Positions 1-10,893 of a DNA stretch of 64,000 nt are shown here, piece after piece (the stretch's first letter is position 1; each line of letters starts with the position of its first letter). The stretch lies in NCBI RefSeq assembly GCF_003604195.1, contig NZ_QXGR01000003.1, positions 124,001 through 188,000 of the forward strand, in the 5' to 3' direction. The notes under the pieces were generated by a model. The model saw nothing but the letters and a program-made list of their open reading frames with translations. It was not told the DNA's origin and made no database searches. This stretch comes from Simplicispira lacusdiani (GTDB taxonomy: Bacteria; Pseudomonadota; Gammaproteobacteria; Burkholderiales; Burkholderiaceae_C). Made by a program: the position numbers and the translations under genes.

Positions 1-988
1 CGTGCCAGGCGTGGGCTGCCAGCCCCTCTGGTACGCCGTCCGTCCAGGCCAGTCGCGCCCCGGGGGCGGCATGGCTCGCCAGCAGGCGCAGGTCGCGCGC
101 CGCGCGCTCCAGCTTCGCGCACAGGCCCTGCCAGTCGGCCATGCCACGCGCGCGCTGCATGCCGGCCGCCAGCAGGTCGCGCGCGAAATCAAGCAACTGG
201 CCGGTGCCCAGCTGCGTGCCCAGGAACAGCACCCCGGTTTCGTTGAGCTGGTGCGCCTCGTCGAAGACCACCACGCGCACCGTGGGCAACAGCTCGGCCA
301 TGCCCGACTCGCGCACCGCCTGGTCGGCGAAGAACAAGTGGTGGTTGACCACCACCACATCGGCCGCCAGTGCCTCGCGCCGCGCCTGGTTCACATGGCA
401 CTGGCGAAAACGCGAGCAGGCGGAACCGAGGCAGTTCTCGCGCGTGGAAGTCACCAGCGGGAGGACGGCGGAGCGTTCATCGAGGCCCGGCAGCTCCGCC
501 AGGTCCCCTGTGCGCGTGGCCTGCGCCCACAGCTCCATGCGCGCCAGCTCCGCCGCCACGCTGCCGTCATGCGCCATGCCTTCCTGGCGTGCCTGCTCCA
601 GCCGGTGCAGGCACAGATAGCTGCCCCGCCCCTTGAGCAGGGCCATGCGCACCGGCACGCCCAGCGCCTGCGCGAGCCGTGGCAGATCGCGCGCGAAGAG
701 CTGGTCCTGCAGGGCCTTGGTGGCGGTCGACAGCAGCACGCGTTCGCCGCTGAGCAAGGCTGGCACCAGGTAGGAGAAAGTCTTGCCCACGCCTGTGCCG
801 GCCTCGGCCACCAGCACACCGCCCACCTCGATGGTGCGCGCCACCGCGAGCGCCATCTCGGTTTGGCCCGCGCGGGGCCGGAAATCCGCCTCAGTCCGCG
901 CCAGCGCGCCATCGGCGGAGAACGCCTGCGCCACCGCCTGCGCCAGCGGCGTACAACTTGTTTCAAGGGTGGAGGGTGAAAAATCCAA
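1..988 (-). CDS. DinG/YoaA-family ATP-dependent DNA helicase (5' part only)
   Basis: Superfamily 2 helicase of the XPD/DinG type, which unwinds DNA 5'-3' in repair or replication-conflict resolution. The C-terminal part lies beyond the window. The visible N-terminal ~329 residues show Walker A (AEAGTGVGKT, near base 790), the motif TATKALQDQLFARDLPRL, a cysteine in SYLCLHRLEQ (near 615), a cysteine group in NCLGSACSRFRQCH (393-440), and the DEAH box VVFDEAHQLNETG (240-270). Cysteines placed between motifs Ia and II are the family hallmark of a [4Fe-4S] cluster. The start is uncertain: TTG at 988 follows a GGGG stretch, and an in-frame GTG lies at 1033. It is transcribed divergently from the PP2C gene. 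DinG and YoaA cannot be separated without the C-terminal half. Confidence 0.85.
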   Translation of the reverse strand, partial: MDFSPSTLETSCTPLAQAVAQAFSADGALARTEADFRPRAGQTEMALAVARTIEVGGVLVAEAGTGVGKTFSYLVPALLSGERVLLSTATKALQDQLFARDLPRLAQALGVPVRMALLKGRGSYLCLHRLEQARQEGMAHDGSVAAELARMELWAQATRTGDLAELPGLDERSAVLPLVTSTRENCLGSACSRFRQCHVNQARREALAADVVVVNHHLFFADQAVRESGMAELLPTVRVVVFDEAHQLNETGVLFLGTQLGTGQLLDFARDLLAAGMQRARGMADWQGLCAKLERAARDLRLLASHAAPGARLAWTDGVPEGLAAHAWH

Positions 989-1105
989 GACGAGCGGGCC
1001 CCATGGGCTGGCAGCATGGTAAAAATGCCACACAGCATTTGATAATACGTCTTCCTGCAGGGCATCCGACCCACGGCTGGCCCTGCCTCCACCACAATCC
1101 ACGGA

Positions 1106-1930
1106 ATGTCCCAAGCGATCCGCCTCACAGCCTCCACCGGCATCCACAAGGGTGACCGGGAATACCAGCAGGACCAGGTGGCCCTGCTGTCGCATCCGCG
1201 TTACAACGGCTGCGTGCTGGGCGTGCTGGCCGACGGCATGGGTGGGCGCAGCGGCGGGCGCAAGGCTTCCGACCAGGTCATGATGACCGCGAAGCAGCTG
1301 TTCGAGCGCTATTCACCCGACACCGACGACGCGGAAGCCATGCTCAAAAACATGGTGCAGGAGGCGCACATTGTCATCCGCCTGACAGCGATCACCTCGG
1401 AGCAGGAGCCGCACAGCACCATCGCCGCCTTCCTCATCAACCCACGCGGCGATTGCCACTGGGCGCATGCCGGCGACTCGCGCATCTACCACTTCCAGAA
1501 CGGCCGCATGATGCACCGCACCAGCGACCATTCCTATGTGCAGGCACTGGTGGACCGGGGCGAGATCACCGAGGCCGAGGCCAACGTCCACCCGCACTCC
1601 AACATCCTGGTGGGGTGCCTCGGCACCGAGAGCGATCCCCCCATCACCATGCACATGATCCATCAGCTCAACCCGGGCGACGTGCTGCTGGCCTGCAGCG
1701 ATGGCGTGTGGCACTACTTCTCGCCCACGGAACTGGGCTCGGTGGTGGAGTCGCTGACCCCACGCGAGGCCACGGAGTTCCTGATCGAGAAGGCCCGCAT
1801 GCGCGCGCGCGGAGGCGGCGACAACCTCTCGCTGGTGATCGTGAAGATCGAAGCCCTGATCGAGGAAAAGAAGGTCGCGCCCCTGGCGCCGCTGTTCACT
1901 CCGCCCCCCGCCGCCGGCTCACGGACCTGA
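1106..1930 (+). CDS. PP2C-family protein serine/threonine phosphatase
   Basis: Metal-dependent (Mn/Mg) cytoplasmic protein phosphatase of the bacterial PP2C (Stp1-like) group, 274 residues. Metal-ligand motifs are present in order: GDREYQQDQ (residues 16-24), LADGMGG (41-47, Asp43/Gly44), HAGDSRIY, the flap-like SDHSYVQALVDRGEI, LLACSDGVWHYF and GGGDNLSLV near the C terminus. Length fits the catalytic domain alone, with a short proline-rich tail. No cognate kinase is visible in the window, so its substrate is unknown. The ATG at 1106 follows a weak purine tract. It diverges from the helicase gene. Confidence 0.9.
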   Translation: MSQAIRLTASTGIHKGDREYQQDQVALLSHPRYNGCVLGVLADGMGGRSGGRKASDQVMMTAKQLFERYSPDTDDAEAMLKNMVQEAHIVIRLTAITSEQEPHSTIAAFLINPRGDCHWAHAGDSRIYHFQNGRMMHRTSDHSYVQALVDRGEITEAEANVHPHSNILVGCLGTESDPPITMHMIHQLNPGDVLLACSDGVWHYFSPTELGSVVESLTPREATEFLIEKARMRARGGGDNLSLVIVKIEALIEEKKVAPLAPLFTPPPAAGSRT

Positions 1931-2064
1931 TCCCCGCCACGGACTGGCCGCGCGATGCGGCGTCTGCTTTGCTGCGTGGGATGATGGCGGCCCGGGCAAG
2001 GCGGGCAGCGTCGTGCGTGGCGGGTTGCCGCCATGCGCGCCCCGTGAAAAGATCGTGAACCGTT

Positions 2065-2694
2065 CTAAGGCAAGGGCGCCGAGGGCTTGTGGCCGCGGGC
2101 CTTGTCCTGCTCCTGCTGCTGCTGCACGCGGGCCTTGCGCTCGCTGGCGGCCTGCTGCTTTTCCAGCTGCTGCTGGCGGTTGCGCTGGGCCTGCTGGTCC
2201 AGGGCCTGGCGCTGCTTCTCGTGGTGCGCGCGCGCGGCGGCTTCCCGCTCGCCCTGCTTGCTGGCACGCGACCTGGGGCCCTGCGGGTCCGGCTCCTTGG
2301 GCAACCGAGGGGGAGCCATCCGGGGCTCCGGGGCGGCGTGCTCGGCCTGGCGCTGGGCAACGCCCTGCAATCGCCGCGCGGCGCGCTCGCGGCGCTCGGC
2401 ATCGTCCAGCACCGACTCGCGCTGGCGCAAAACAGCCCGCTGCGCTCGCGCATCGCGGCGCGCATCGCGCAGGCAATCTTCGACGGCAAAGCGCTGGTAG
2501 CAAGCGGTTTCGGCCTGCCGCAAGCGGCCCGCAATGGCGCCCTCTTCCTGGCGGATGCGCTCGCGCTCGGCGGTCCGTTCGGCCTCCATCGGAGGCTGGC
2601 CAGGCGCGCGCGCCGTCTCTTGCGCGTGGACCGCGGCCGACTGCAGCAGCACGAACAGGCAGGCGGCCCCGCAGGCACCCGAAAGAGTCTTCAT
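2065..2694 (-). CDS. Secreted or periplasmic coiled-coil protein of unknown function
   Basis: 209 residues. An N-terminal signal peptide (MKTLSGACGAACLFVLLQ followed by SAAVHAQ) is predicted to be cleaved after AQA/AQE-type residues. The mature part is very rich in Glu, Arg, Gln and Ala, with long heptad-like helices (residues 35-110 and 140-200). It carries two conserved-looking cysteines (ETACYQRF and VEDCLRDAR) that could form a disulfide. A proline-rich break (PEPRMAPPRLPKEPDP) separates the helices. The ATG overlaps the stop of zapE in an ATGA junction, so it is probably the last gene of the odh-zapE transcript. I recognise no named family; an envelope-associated scaffold is possible but unproven. 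Confidence 0.75.
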   Translation of the reverse strand: MKTLSGACGAACLFVLLQSAAVHAQETARAPGQPPMEAERTAERERIRQEEGAIAGRLRQAETACYQRFAVEDCLRDARRDARAQRAVLRQRESVLDDAERRERAARRLQGVAQRQAEHAAPEPRMAPPRLPKEPDPQGPRSRASKQGEREAAARAHHEKQRQALDQQAQRNRQQQLEKQQAASERKARVQQQQEQDKARGHKPSAPLP

Positions 2695-3788
2695 GTCAGC
2701 CCCGTGTCCACGACGCGGCGCTCCAGCGCCAGGAATTCCTTGGACTGCATCTCGTTGAGCCGCGAGACCGTGCGCGGGAATTCGTGGGCCAGCGGGCCAT
2801 CGGTGTAGAGCTGCTCGGGCGGCACGGCGGCCGACAGGATCAGCTTGACGCGGCGGTCGTACAGCACGTCCACCAGCCAGGTGAAGCGCCGGGCGGGTGA
2901 GGCCAGGCTCACGGGCATGTAGGGCACGTCAGAGAGCAGCACGGTATGGAACTGCGTGGCGATCTCCAGGTAGTCGTTCTGCGAGCGCGGGCCGCCGCAC
3001 AGGGTCTTGAAATCGAACCAGACCACGCCACCGGCCTTGCGCCGCGCCTGGATCTCGCGCGCCTCGATGTGCAGCACCGGGTCTTCATCGTGCACCTCGG
3101 CCAGCTGGTCGAAGGCCGCGTTCATCGCGGCATCAGCCTCGGGGCCCAGGGGGGTGTGGTAGAGCTTGACTTGTTCCAGCGTGCGGCGACGGTAGTCGGT
3201 GCCGTTGTCCACGTTGATGACTTCGAGCTTCTGCTTGAGCAGTTCGATGGCCGGCAGGATGCGGTCGCGGTGCAGGCCGTTGGGGTACAGGCCATCGGGC
3301 TCGAAGTTGGACGTGGTGACGAAGCCCACGCCGTTGTCGAACAGCGCCGCCAGCAGACGGTGCAGGATCATGGCGTCGGTGATGTCCGCCACGTGGAATT
3401 CATCGAAGCAGATGAGCTTGTAACGCTTGGCGATGCGCTGGCCCAGCACGTCGAGCGGGTTCTGCGTGCCCTGCAGGGCCGCCAGCTCGCGGTGCACCTC
3501 GCGCATGAACTCATGGAAATGCAGGCGCACCTTGCGCTTGAGCGGCACGGCGTTGAAGAAGCAGTCCATGAGGAAGCTCTTGCCGCGCCCCACACCGCCG
3601 TACATGTACACGCCCCGGGGAATATCGGGGCGGTTGATGAACTTCTTGAGCGCGTTCGAGCGCTGCGTCTTGTAGGCCGCCCAGTCCTGCGCGCAGCGGT
3701 CAAGCGCATCGACCGCGCGCAGTTGCGCGGGATCGCTCTGGAACCCCTTGGCGGCCAGTTCGGCCTGGTAAGCCTGTTTGACGTTCAC
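2691..3788 (-). CDS. zapE: AFG1-family ATPase ZapE (cell-division associated)
   Basis: 365-residue AAA-type ATPase. In E. coli ZapE associates with the FtsZ ring and affects Z-ring stability; the mitochondrial homologue Afg1 acts in respiratory-complex quality control. Walker A is in GGVGRGKSFLMDCFF, Walker B is LICFDEFHVADITDAMIL, and sensor-like TTSNFEPDGLYPNGLHRDR follows, all matching the family over its whole length. The start is a GTG at 3788 (MNVKQAYQAEL), the usual N terminus of family members. It lies downstream of lpdA on the same strand and overlaps the next gene by 4 bp. A palindromic repeat fills the gap to lpdA and could attenuate transcription into zapE. Confidence 0.93.
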   Translation of the reverse strand: MNVKQAYQAELAAKGFQSDPAQLRAVDALDRCAQDWAAYKTQRSNALKKFINRPDIPRGVYMYGGVGRGKSFLMDCFFNAVPLKRKVRLHFHEFMREVHRELAALQGTQNPLDVLGQRIAKRYKLICFDEFHVADITDAMILHRLLAALFDNGVGFVTTSNFEPDGLYPNGLHRDRILPAIELLKQKLEVINVDNGTDYRRRTLEQVKLYHTPLGPEADAAMNAAFDQLAEVHDEDPVLHIEAREIQARRKAGGVVWFDFKTLCGGPRSQNDYLEIATQFHTVLLSDVPYMPVSLASPARRFTWLVDVLYDRRVKLILSAAVPPEQLYTDGPLAHEFPRTVSRLNEMQSKEFLALERRVVDTGLT

Positions 3789-3810
3789 TTCGGTATGCTT
3801 TTATGCTGCA

Positions 3811-3851
3811 AAAACAATAGCTGCCAGCGCCCTATGAATGGGCGCTGGCAG
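3811..3851. repeat. Dispersed palindromic repeat, lpdA-zapE gap
   Basis: Contains the perfect inverted repeat CTGCCAGCGCCC (3821-3832) / GGGCGCTGGCAG (3840-3851) with a 7-base loop. A CAATAG module preceding it resembles the other copies in this window. Read on the minus strand, the stem is followed by CTATTGTTTTTGC, so it may act as a partial terminator between lpdA and zapE. Confidence 0.75.
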
Positions 3852-3867
3852 CCGATTCTGCCTCAAA

Positions 3868-5295
<1,428 letters not shown>

Positions 5296-5385
5296 GATTA
5301 CTCGCTCAATCGTTTGGAGAAAAACCCACCGGCGGGCCTGAAAGTAGACGGGCCGCGCGGGTGGGTCAATGGGGTTCTGGCAGGA

Positions 5386-6651
<1,266 letters not shown>

Positions 6652-6702
6652 TTTGAATTCTTTCCAGAAAGGTGTTTTGTACTGAGTGAGGGGTTTCCGG
6701 CC

Positions 6703-9579
6703 TTACTTGGTCAGGACAAAACCCTTGAGCTTGGCGAACGCGGCATCGACCAGGGCCTTCTGCTGCTCCTGGTGCAGGTGCGCGTAACCCACGGCGGGCG
6801 ATGCGGAGGCGGCGCGGCCGGCGTAGCCCAGCTTCTGACCATCGAGCATGTTCTCGTGGATGTTGTGCTGGATGAAGAACCAGGCACCCTGGTTCTGCGG
6901 CTCGTCCTGGCACCACACGATGTCCGTGGCGTTGGGGTACTTCTTGAGCTCGGTGGCGAAGGCCTTGTGCGGGAAGGGGTAGAGCTGCTCGATGCGGACG
7001 ATGGCCACGTCGGAGGCTTCCTTCTCGGTGCGCTTCTTCACCAGGTCGTAGTACACCTTGCCCGAGCAGGCGATCACGCGCTTGACCTTGTCGGCCTTCT
7101 TGTTGATCGCTTCGTCCTGCTCCGGAATCACGGTCTGGAACGCGCCCTTGGTGAATTCGGACAGCGGAGAGGTCGCGTCCTTGTTCCGCAGCAGCGACTT
7201 GGGGGTCATGATGACCAGGGGCTTGCGCAGGTTGCGCACCATCTGGCGGCGCAGCACATGGAAAATCTGGCTGGCCGTGGTGGGCTGCACGATCTGCATG
7301 TTGGTGTCGGCCGCCAGCTGCATGAAGCGTTCCAGGCGGGCCGAGCTGTGCTCGGGGCCCTGGCCTTCGTAGCCGTGTGGCAGCATCAGCGTGATGCCGT
7401 TCACACGGCCCCACTTCACCTCGCCCGAGGCGATGAACTGGTCGATCACCACCTGCGCGCCGTTGGCGAAGTCGCCGAACTGTGCTTCCCAGATCACCAG
7501 GGTGTTGGGATCGTTGGAGGCATAGCCGTATTCATAGCCCAGCACGGCCTCTTCCGACAGGATGGAGTCGATCACGACGAACGGTGCCTGGTTCTCGGCC
7601 ACGTTCTGCAGCGGCACGTAGGTGCCGGTGTCCCATTTCTCACGCTTCTGGTCGTGGATCACGGCATGGCGGTGGGTGAAGGTGCCACGGCCGCAGTCCT
7701 CGCCCGACAGGCGCACGGGGTAACCGCTGGCCACCAGCGAGGCAAAGGCCATGTGCTCGCCCATGCCCCAGTCCACGGGAATATCGCCCCGGCCCATCGC
7801 GGCGCGGTCGTCGTAGACCTTCTTCACGAGCTGGTGCGGCGTGACGCTTTCGGGAATGACGGTCAGCTTCTCGGCCAGGCGCTTCCATTCGGTCAGGGGG
7901 ATCGCGGTGTCGCCAGCATCGGTCCACTTCTTGCCCAGGAAGGGCGACCAATCCACGGCGTACTTGCTCTTGAAGTTGGTCAGCACGGGGTTGACCGTGT
8001 GCTTGCCGGCATCCATGGCGGCGCGATAGGCTTTCACCATGTCGTCGCCCAGCGTTTCACCCAGGCCCTGGGTGGCCAGCCGGTCGGCGTAGAGCTTGCG
8101 CGTGCCGGGGTGGGCCGCGATCTTCTTGTACATCAGCGGCTGGGTCAGCGCCGGGGTGTCCTGCTCGTTGTGGCCCAGCTTGCGGAAGCAGGTGATGTCC
8201 ACCACCACGTCCTGGCGGAATTCCATGCGGAATTCCAGCGCCAGCTGGGTGGCCAGCACCACGGCCTCCGGATCATCGCCGTTGACGTGCAGCACCGGGG
8301 ACTCGACCATCTTGACGATGTCGGTACAGAAGGTGCTGGAGCGCATGTCGCGCGGGTCGGAGGTGGTGAAACCGATCTGGTTGTTGATGATCAGGTGCAC
8401 CGTGCCGCCGGTGGTGTAGCCACGGGTCTGGGCAAGGCACAGGGTTTCCTGGTTCACGCCCTGCCCGCCGAAGGCCGCATCGCCGTGCACCAGCACGGGC
8501 AGCACCTGGTCGCCCTCGGCGTCGCCACGGCGGTCCATGCGGGCGCGCACCGAGCCTTCGACCACGGGGTTGACGATTTCCAGGTGCGAGGGATTGAATG
8601 CCAGGGACAGGTGAACCGGGCCACCGGGGGTGGCCACGTCGGAGCTGAAGCCCTGGTGGTACTTCACGTCGCCAGCGGGCAGGTCTTCGGGAGCGGTGTG
8701 GTCGAACTCGGCAAACAGGTCCGCAGGCATCTTGCCCAGGGTGTTGACCAGCACGTTCAGGCGGCCACGGTGGGCCATGCCAATCACGATTTCCTGTACG
8801 CCACGCGCGCCAGCCTGCTGGATCAGCTCGTCCATCGCGGCGATGAAGCTCTCACCGCCTTCCAGCGAGAAGCGCTTCTGGCCCACGTACTTGGTGTGCA
8901 GGAATCGCTCCAGGCCTTCTGCCGCCGTCAGGCGGTCGAGGATATGCTTCTTCTTGTCCGCGTTGAACTGGGGCTTGCTGCGGATGGACTCCAGCTTTTG
9001 CTGCCACCAACGCTTCTGCGCCTGGTCGGAGGTGTACATGTACTCCGTGCCCAGGGTGCCGCAGTAGGTTTCGCGCAGCGCATTGATCAGCTCGCGCAGC
9101 GGCATCTTGTCCTTGCCGAAGAAGGTGTTGCTCGTGTCGAACACCGTTTCCTGGTCGGCATCGGTGAAGCCGTAGAACGACGGCTCCAGCTCGGGAATCG
9201 GGGGGCGCTCTGCGCGCTTGAGGGGATCGAGATCTGCCCAGCGCTGGCCGACGTTGCGGTAGGCGGCGATCAGCTGCTGCACGGCCGTGCGCTTGCGGCC
9301 CATTTCGGCGTCGGCGCTGGCGACCACCACCTTGGTGCCACCGGCCTTGGCACGCTCGGCGAAGGCATTGACCACCGGGAGGTGCGGAACATCCTTGGCA
9401 TTGGAACCATCCACGGCGGGGACGTGCTGCAGCGCGTCGAAATACTCGCGCCAGGTATCGGGCACGCTGCCGGGGTTGGCCAGGTAGTTTTCGTACATCT
9501 CTTCGACATAGGGCGCATTGCCGCCGAAGAGGTAGGTGTTGCCTTGGTAGGCTTGATAGACGGACGTGGTCTCGCTCAT
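6703..9579 (-). CDS. sucA: 2-oxoglutarate dehydrogenase, E1 component
   Basis: 958-residue thiamine-diphosphate E1 that decarboxylates 2-oxoglutarate and transfers succinyl to SucB. Seen: N-terminal NAPYVEEMYENYLANPGSV used to dock E2; MAHRGRLNVLVNTLGK and the ThDP/Mg motif region GDAAFGGQGVNQETLCLA followed by IINNQIGFTTSDPRD; and the pyrimidine-domain stretch LPHGYEGQGPEHSSARLERF. The start chosen is ATG 9579, preceded by a strong GGAGGT eight bases upstream. The frame stays open to 9912, but that extension has no family similarity that I can see. It is the first gene of sucA-sucB-lpdA-zapE; its promoter should lie in the 259 bp shared with the AI-2E transporter gene. Confidence 0.97.
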   Translation of the reverse strand: MSETTSVYQAYQGNTYLFGGNAPYVEEMYENYLANPGSVPDTWREYFDALQHVPAVDGSNAKDVPHLPVVNAFAERAKAGGTKVVVASADAEMGRKRTAVQQLIAAYRNVGQRWADLDPLKRAERPPIPELEPSFYGFTDADQETVFDTSNTFFGKDKMPLRELINALRETYCGTLGTEYMYTSDQAQKRWWQQKLESIRSKPQFNADKKKHILDRLTAAEGLERFLHTKYVGQKRFSLEGGESFIAAMDELIQQAGARGVQEIVIGMAHRGRLNVLVNTLGKMPADLFAEFDHTAPEDLPAGDVKYHQGFSSDVATPGGPVHLSLAFNPSHLEIVNPVVEGSVRARMDRRGDAEGDQVLPVLVHGDAAFGGQGVNQETLCLAQTRGYTTGGTVHLIINNQIGFTTSDPRDMRSSTFCTDIVKMVESPVLHVNGDDPEAVVLATQLALEFRMEFRQDVVVDITCFRKLGHNEQDTPALTQPLMYKKIAAHPGTRKLYADRLATQGLGETLGDDMVKAYRAAMDAGKHTVNPVLTNFKSKYAVDWSPFLGKKWTDAGDTAIPLTEWKRLAEKLTVIPESVTPHQLVKKVYDDRAAMGRGDIPVDWGMGEHMAFASLVASGYPVRLSGEDCGRGTFTHRHAVIHDQKREKWDTGTYVPLQNVAENQAPFVVIDSILSEEAVLGYEYGYASNDPNTLVIWEAQFGDFANGAQVVIDQFIASGEVKWGRVNGITLMLPHGYEGQGPEHSSARLERFMQLAADTNMQIVQPTTASQIFHVLRRQMVRNLRKPLVIMTPKSLLRNKDATSPLSEFTKGAFQTVIPEQDEAINKKADKVKRVIACSGKVYYDLVKKRTEKEASDVAIVRIEQLYPFPHKAFATELKKYPNATDIVWCQDEPQNQGAWFFIQHNIHENMLDGQKLGYAGRAASASPAVGYAHLHQEQQKALVDAAFAKLKGFVLTK

Positions 9580-9838
9580 ATTCCGCTGACCTCCGCTTTC
9601 CTCTGGAAAGCATTTGGTGGTTTGAAAACCTTCCGCGACACGGCTGAACCGATTGGCGGATGCGACTGTGGCTGGGGAAGGGCCTGGTACGGGCGCCATT
9701 GTGCCATCGATTGCCACAACACAGCGCACCGATACAAATTTGCCGTCGCGCAACGGCCAACAGCCCACCCGATGAGAGGCATCTGGCATGGCGCGGCCGT
9801 CGCGTACATTCTGGGCATCGTCCAGCCCCAGCACTCCC

Positions 9839-10888
9839 ATGCCCTCTTCCACTTTGCAGCAACGCACCTTCCTGCTTCTGCTGGTTGCCGTCTCCGTGGC
9901 GTTTGCCGCCATCCTGTGGCCGTTCTACGAGGCCGTCTTCTGGGGAATGGCCCTGGCCATTCTTTTCAAGCCCCTGCACCGCCAACTGCTGCTGCGGATG
10001 CCCGGCAAACCGAACCTGGCAGCGTTGTCCACCCTGCTGCTGTGCCTGGTCGTCGTGATCCTGCCCATGACGCTGATCGCCGCCTCGCTGGCCCAGGAAG
10101 CCACCCACATCTATGACCGCCTGCGTTCGGGCCAGATCGATTTCGGCGCATATTTCCAGCAAGTCATCGCCGTGCTACCCGCCTGGGCCGTCAGCCTGCT
10201 GGACCGCATGGAACTCACCAGCGTCGCCGCCCTGCAGCACAAACTCTCGACAGTCGCGGTGCAGGCCAGCCAGATCATCGCCACCCGGGCACTGAACATC
10301 GGCCAGAACACGCTCCAGTTCCTGGTCAGCTTCGGCGTCATGCTGTACCTGCTGTTCTTCCTGCTGCGTGATGGTTCCACCCTGGCCGCGCGCATCCGCC
10401 ACGCCATACCGCTGGACGAGGAGCACAAGCGCAACCTGTCCGCCAAGTTCGCCACCGTGATCCGCGCCACGCTGAAAGGCAACCTGATGGTGGCCGCCAC
10501 GCAGGGGCTGTTGGGCGGGCTCATCTTCTGGGCCCTGGGCATCCAGGGCCCCGTGCTCTGGGGCGTGCTGATGGCCTTCCTGTCCTTGCTGCCGGCCGTG
10601 GGTGCCGGTCTTATCTGGGGGCCGGTGGCCGTTTACTTCCTGGCCACGGGCGCCGTGTGGCAGGCGGTCGTGCTCACGGCCTTCGGCGTGGGCGTGATCG
10701 GGCTAGTGGACAATATCCTGCGCCCCATCCTCGTCGGCAAGGACACCAAGATGCCCGACTACGTCGTGCTGATCTCCACTCTCGGCGGCATGGCGCTATT
10801 TGGCCTGAACGGCTTCATGATCGGCCCGGTGATCGCCGCGCTGTTCATGGCGGTGTGGGATCTGTTCGCACCGCACGAGAAGGCCTGA
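9839..10888 (+). CDS. AI-2E family transporter (PerM/YdiK-like membrane protein)
   Basis: 349-residue inner-membrane protein with about seven or eight hydrophobic segments. Paired N-terminal helices (LLLLVAVSVAFAAILWPFY and ALSTLLLCLVVVILPMTLI) are followed by a large soluble loop (~90-150) and a C-terminal bundle with LLGGLIFWALGIQGPVLWG, SLLPAVGAGLIWGPVAVY and VDNILRPILVGKDTKMPD. The last motif is the family signature. Members include the TqsA AI-2 exporter and Na+/H+-antiport-like proteins, so the substrate cannot be assigned. ATG 9839 (MPSSTLQQR) is preferred; an in-frame ATG at 9788 is possible. It is convergent with the sigma-54 regulator, with a 5-base gap. Confidence 0.88.
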   Translation: MPSSTLQQRTFLLLLVAVSVAFAAILWPFYEAVFWGMALAILFKPLHRQLLLRMPGKPNLAALSTLLLCLVVVILPMTLIAASLAQEATHIYDRLRSGQIDFGAYFQQVIAVLPAWAVSLLDRMELTSVAALQHKLSTVAVQASQIIATRALNIGQNTLQFLVSFGVMLYLLFFLLRDGSTLAARIRHAIPLDEEHKRNLSAKFATVIRATLKGNLMVAATQGLLGGLIFWALGIQGPVLWGVLMAFLSLLPAVGAGLIWGPVAVYFLATGAVWQAVVLTAFGVGVIGLVDNILRPILVGKDTKMPDYVVLISTLGGMALFGLNGFMIGPVIAALFMAVWDLFAPHEKA

Positions 10889-10893
10889 GCCCT

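Noticed and set aside
9580..9912. N-terminal extension of sucA by 111 residues
   Set aside because: The ATG at 9579 has a GGAGGT site and begins the family sequence; the extension is cysteine/arginine-rich and unlike E1 proteins.
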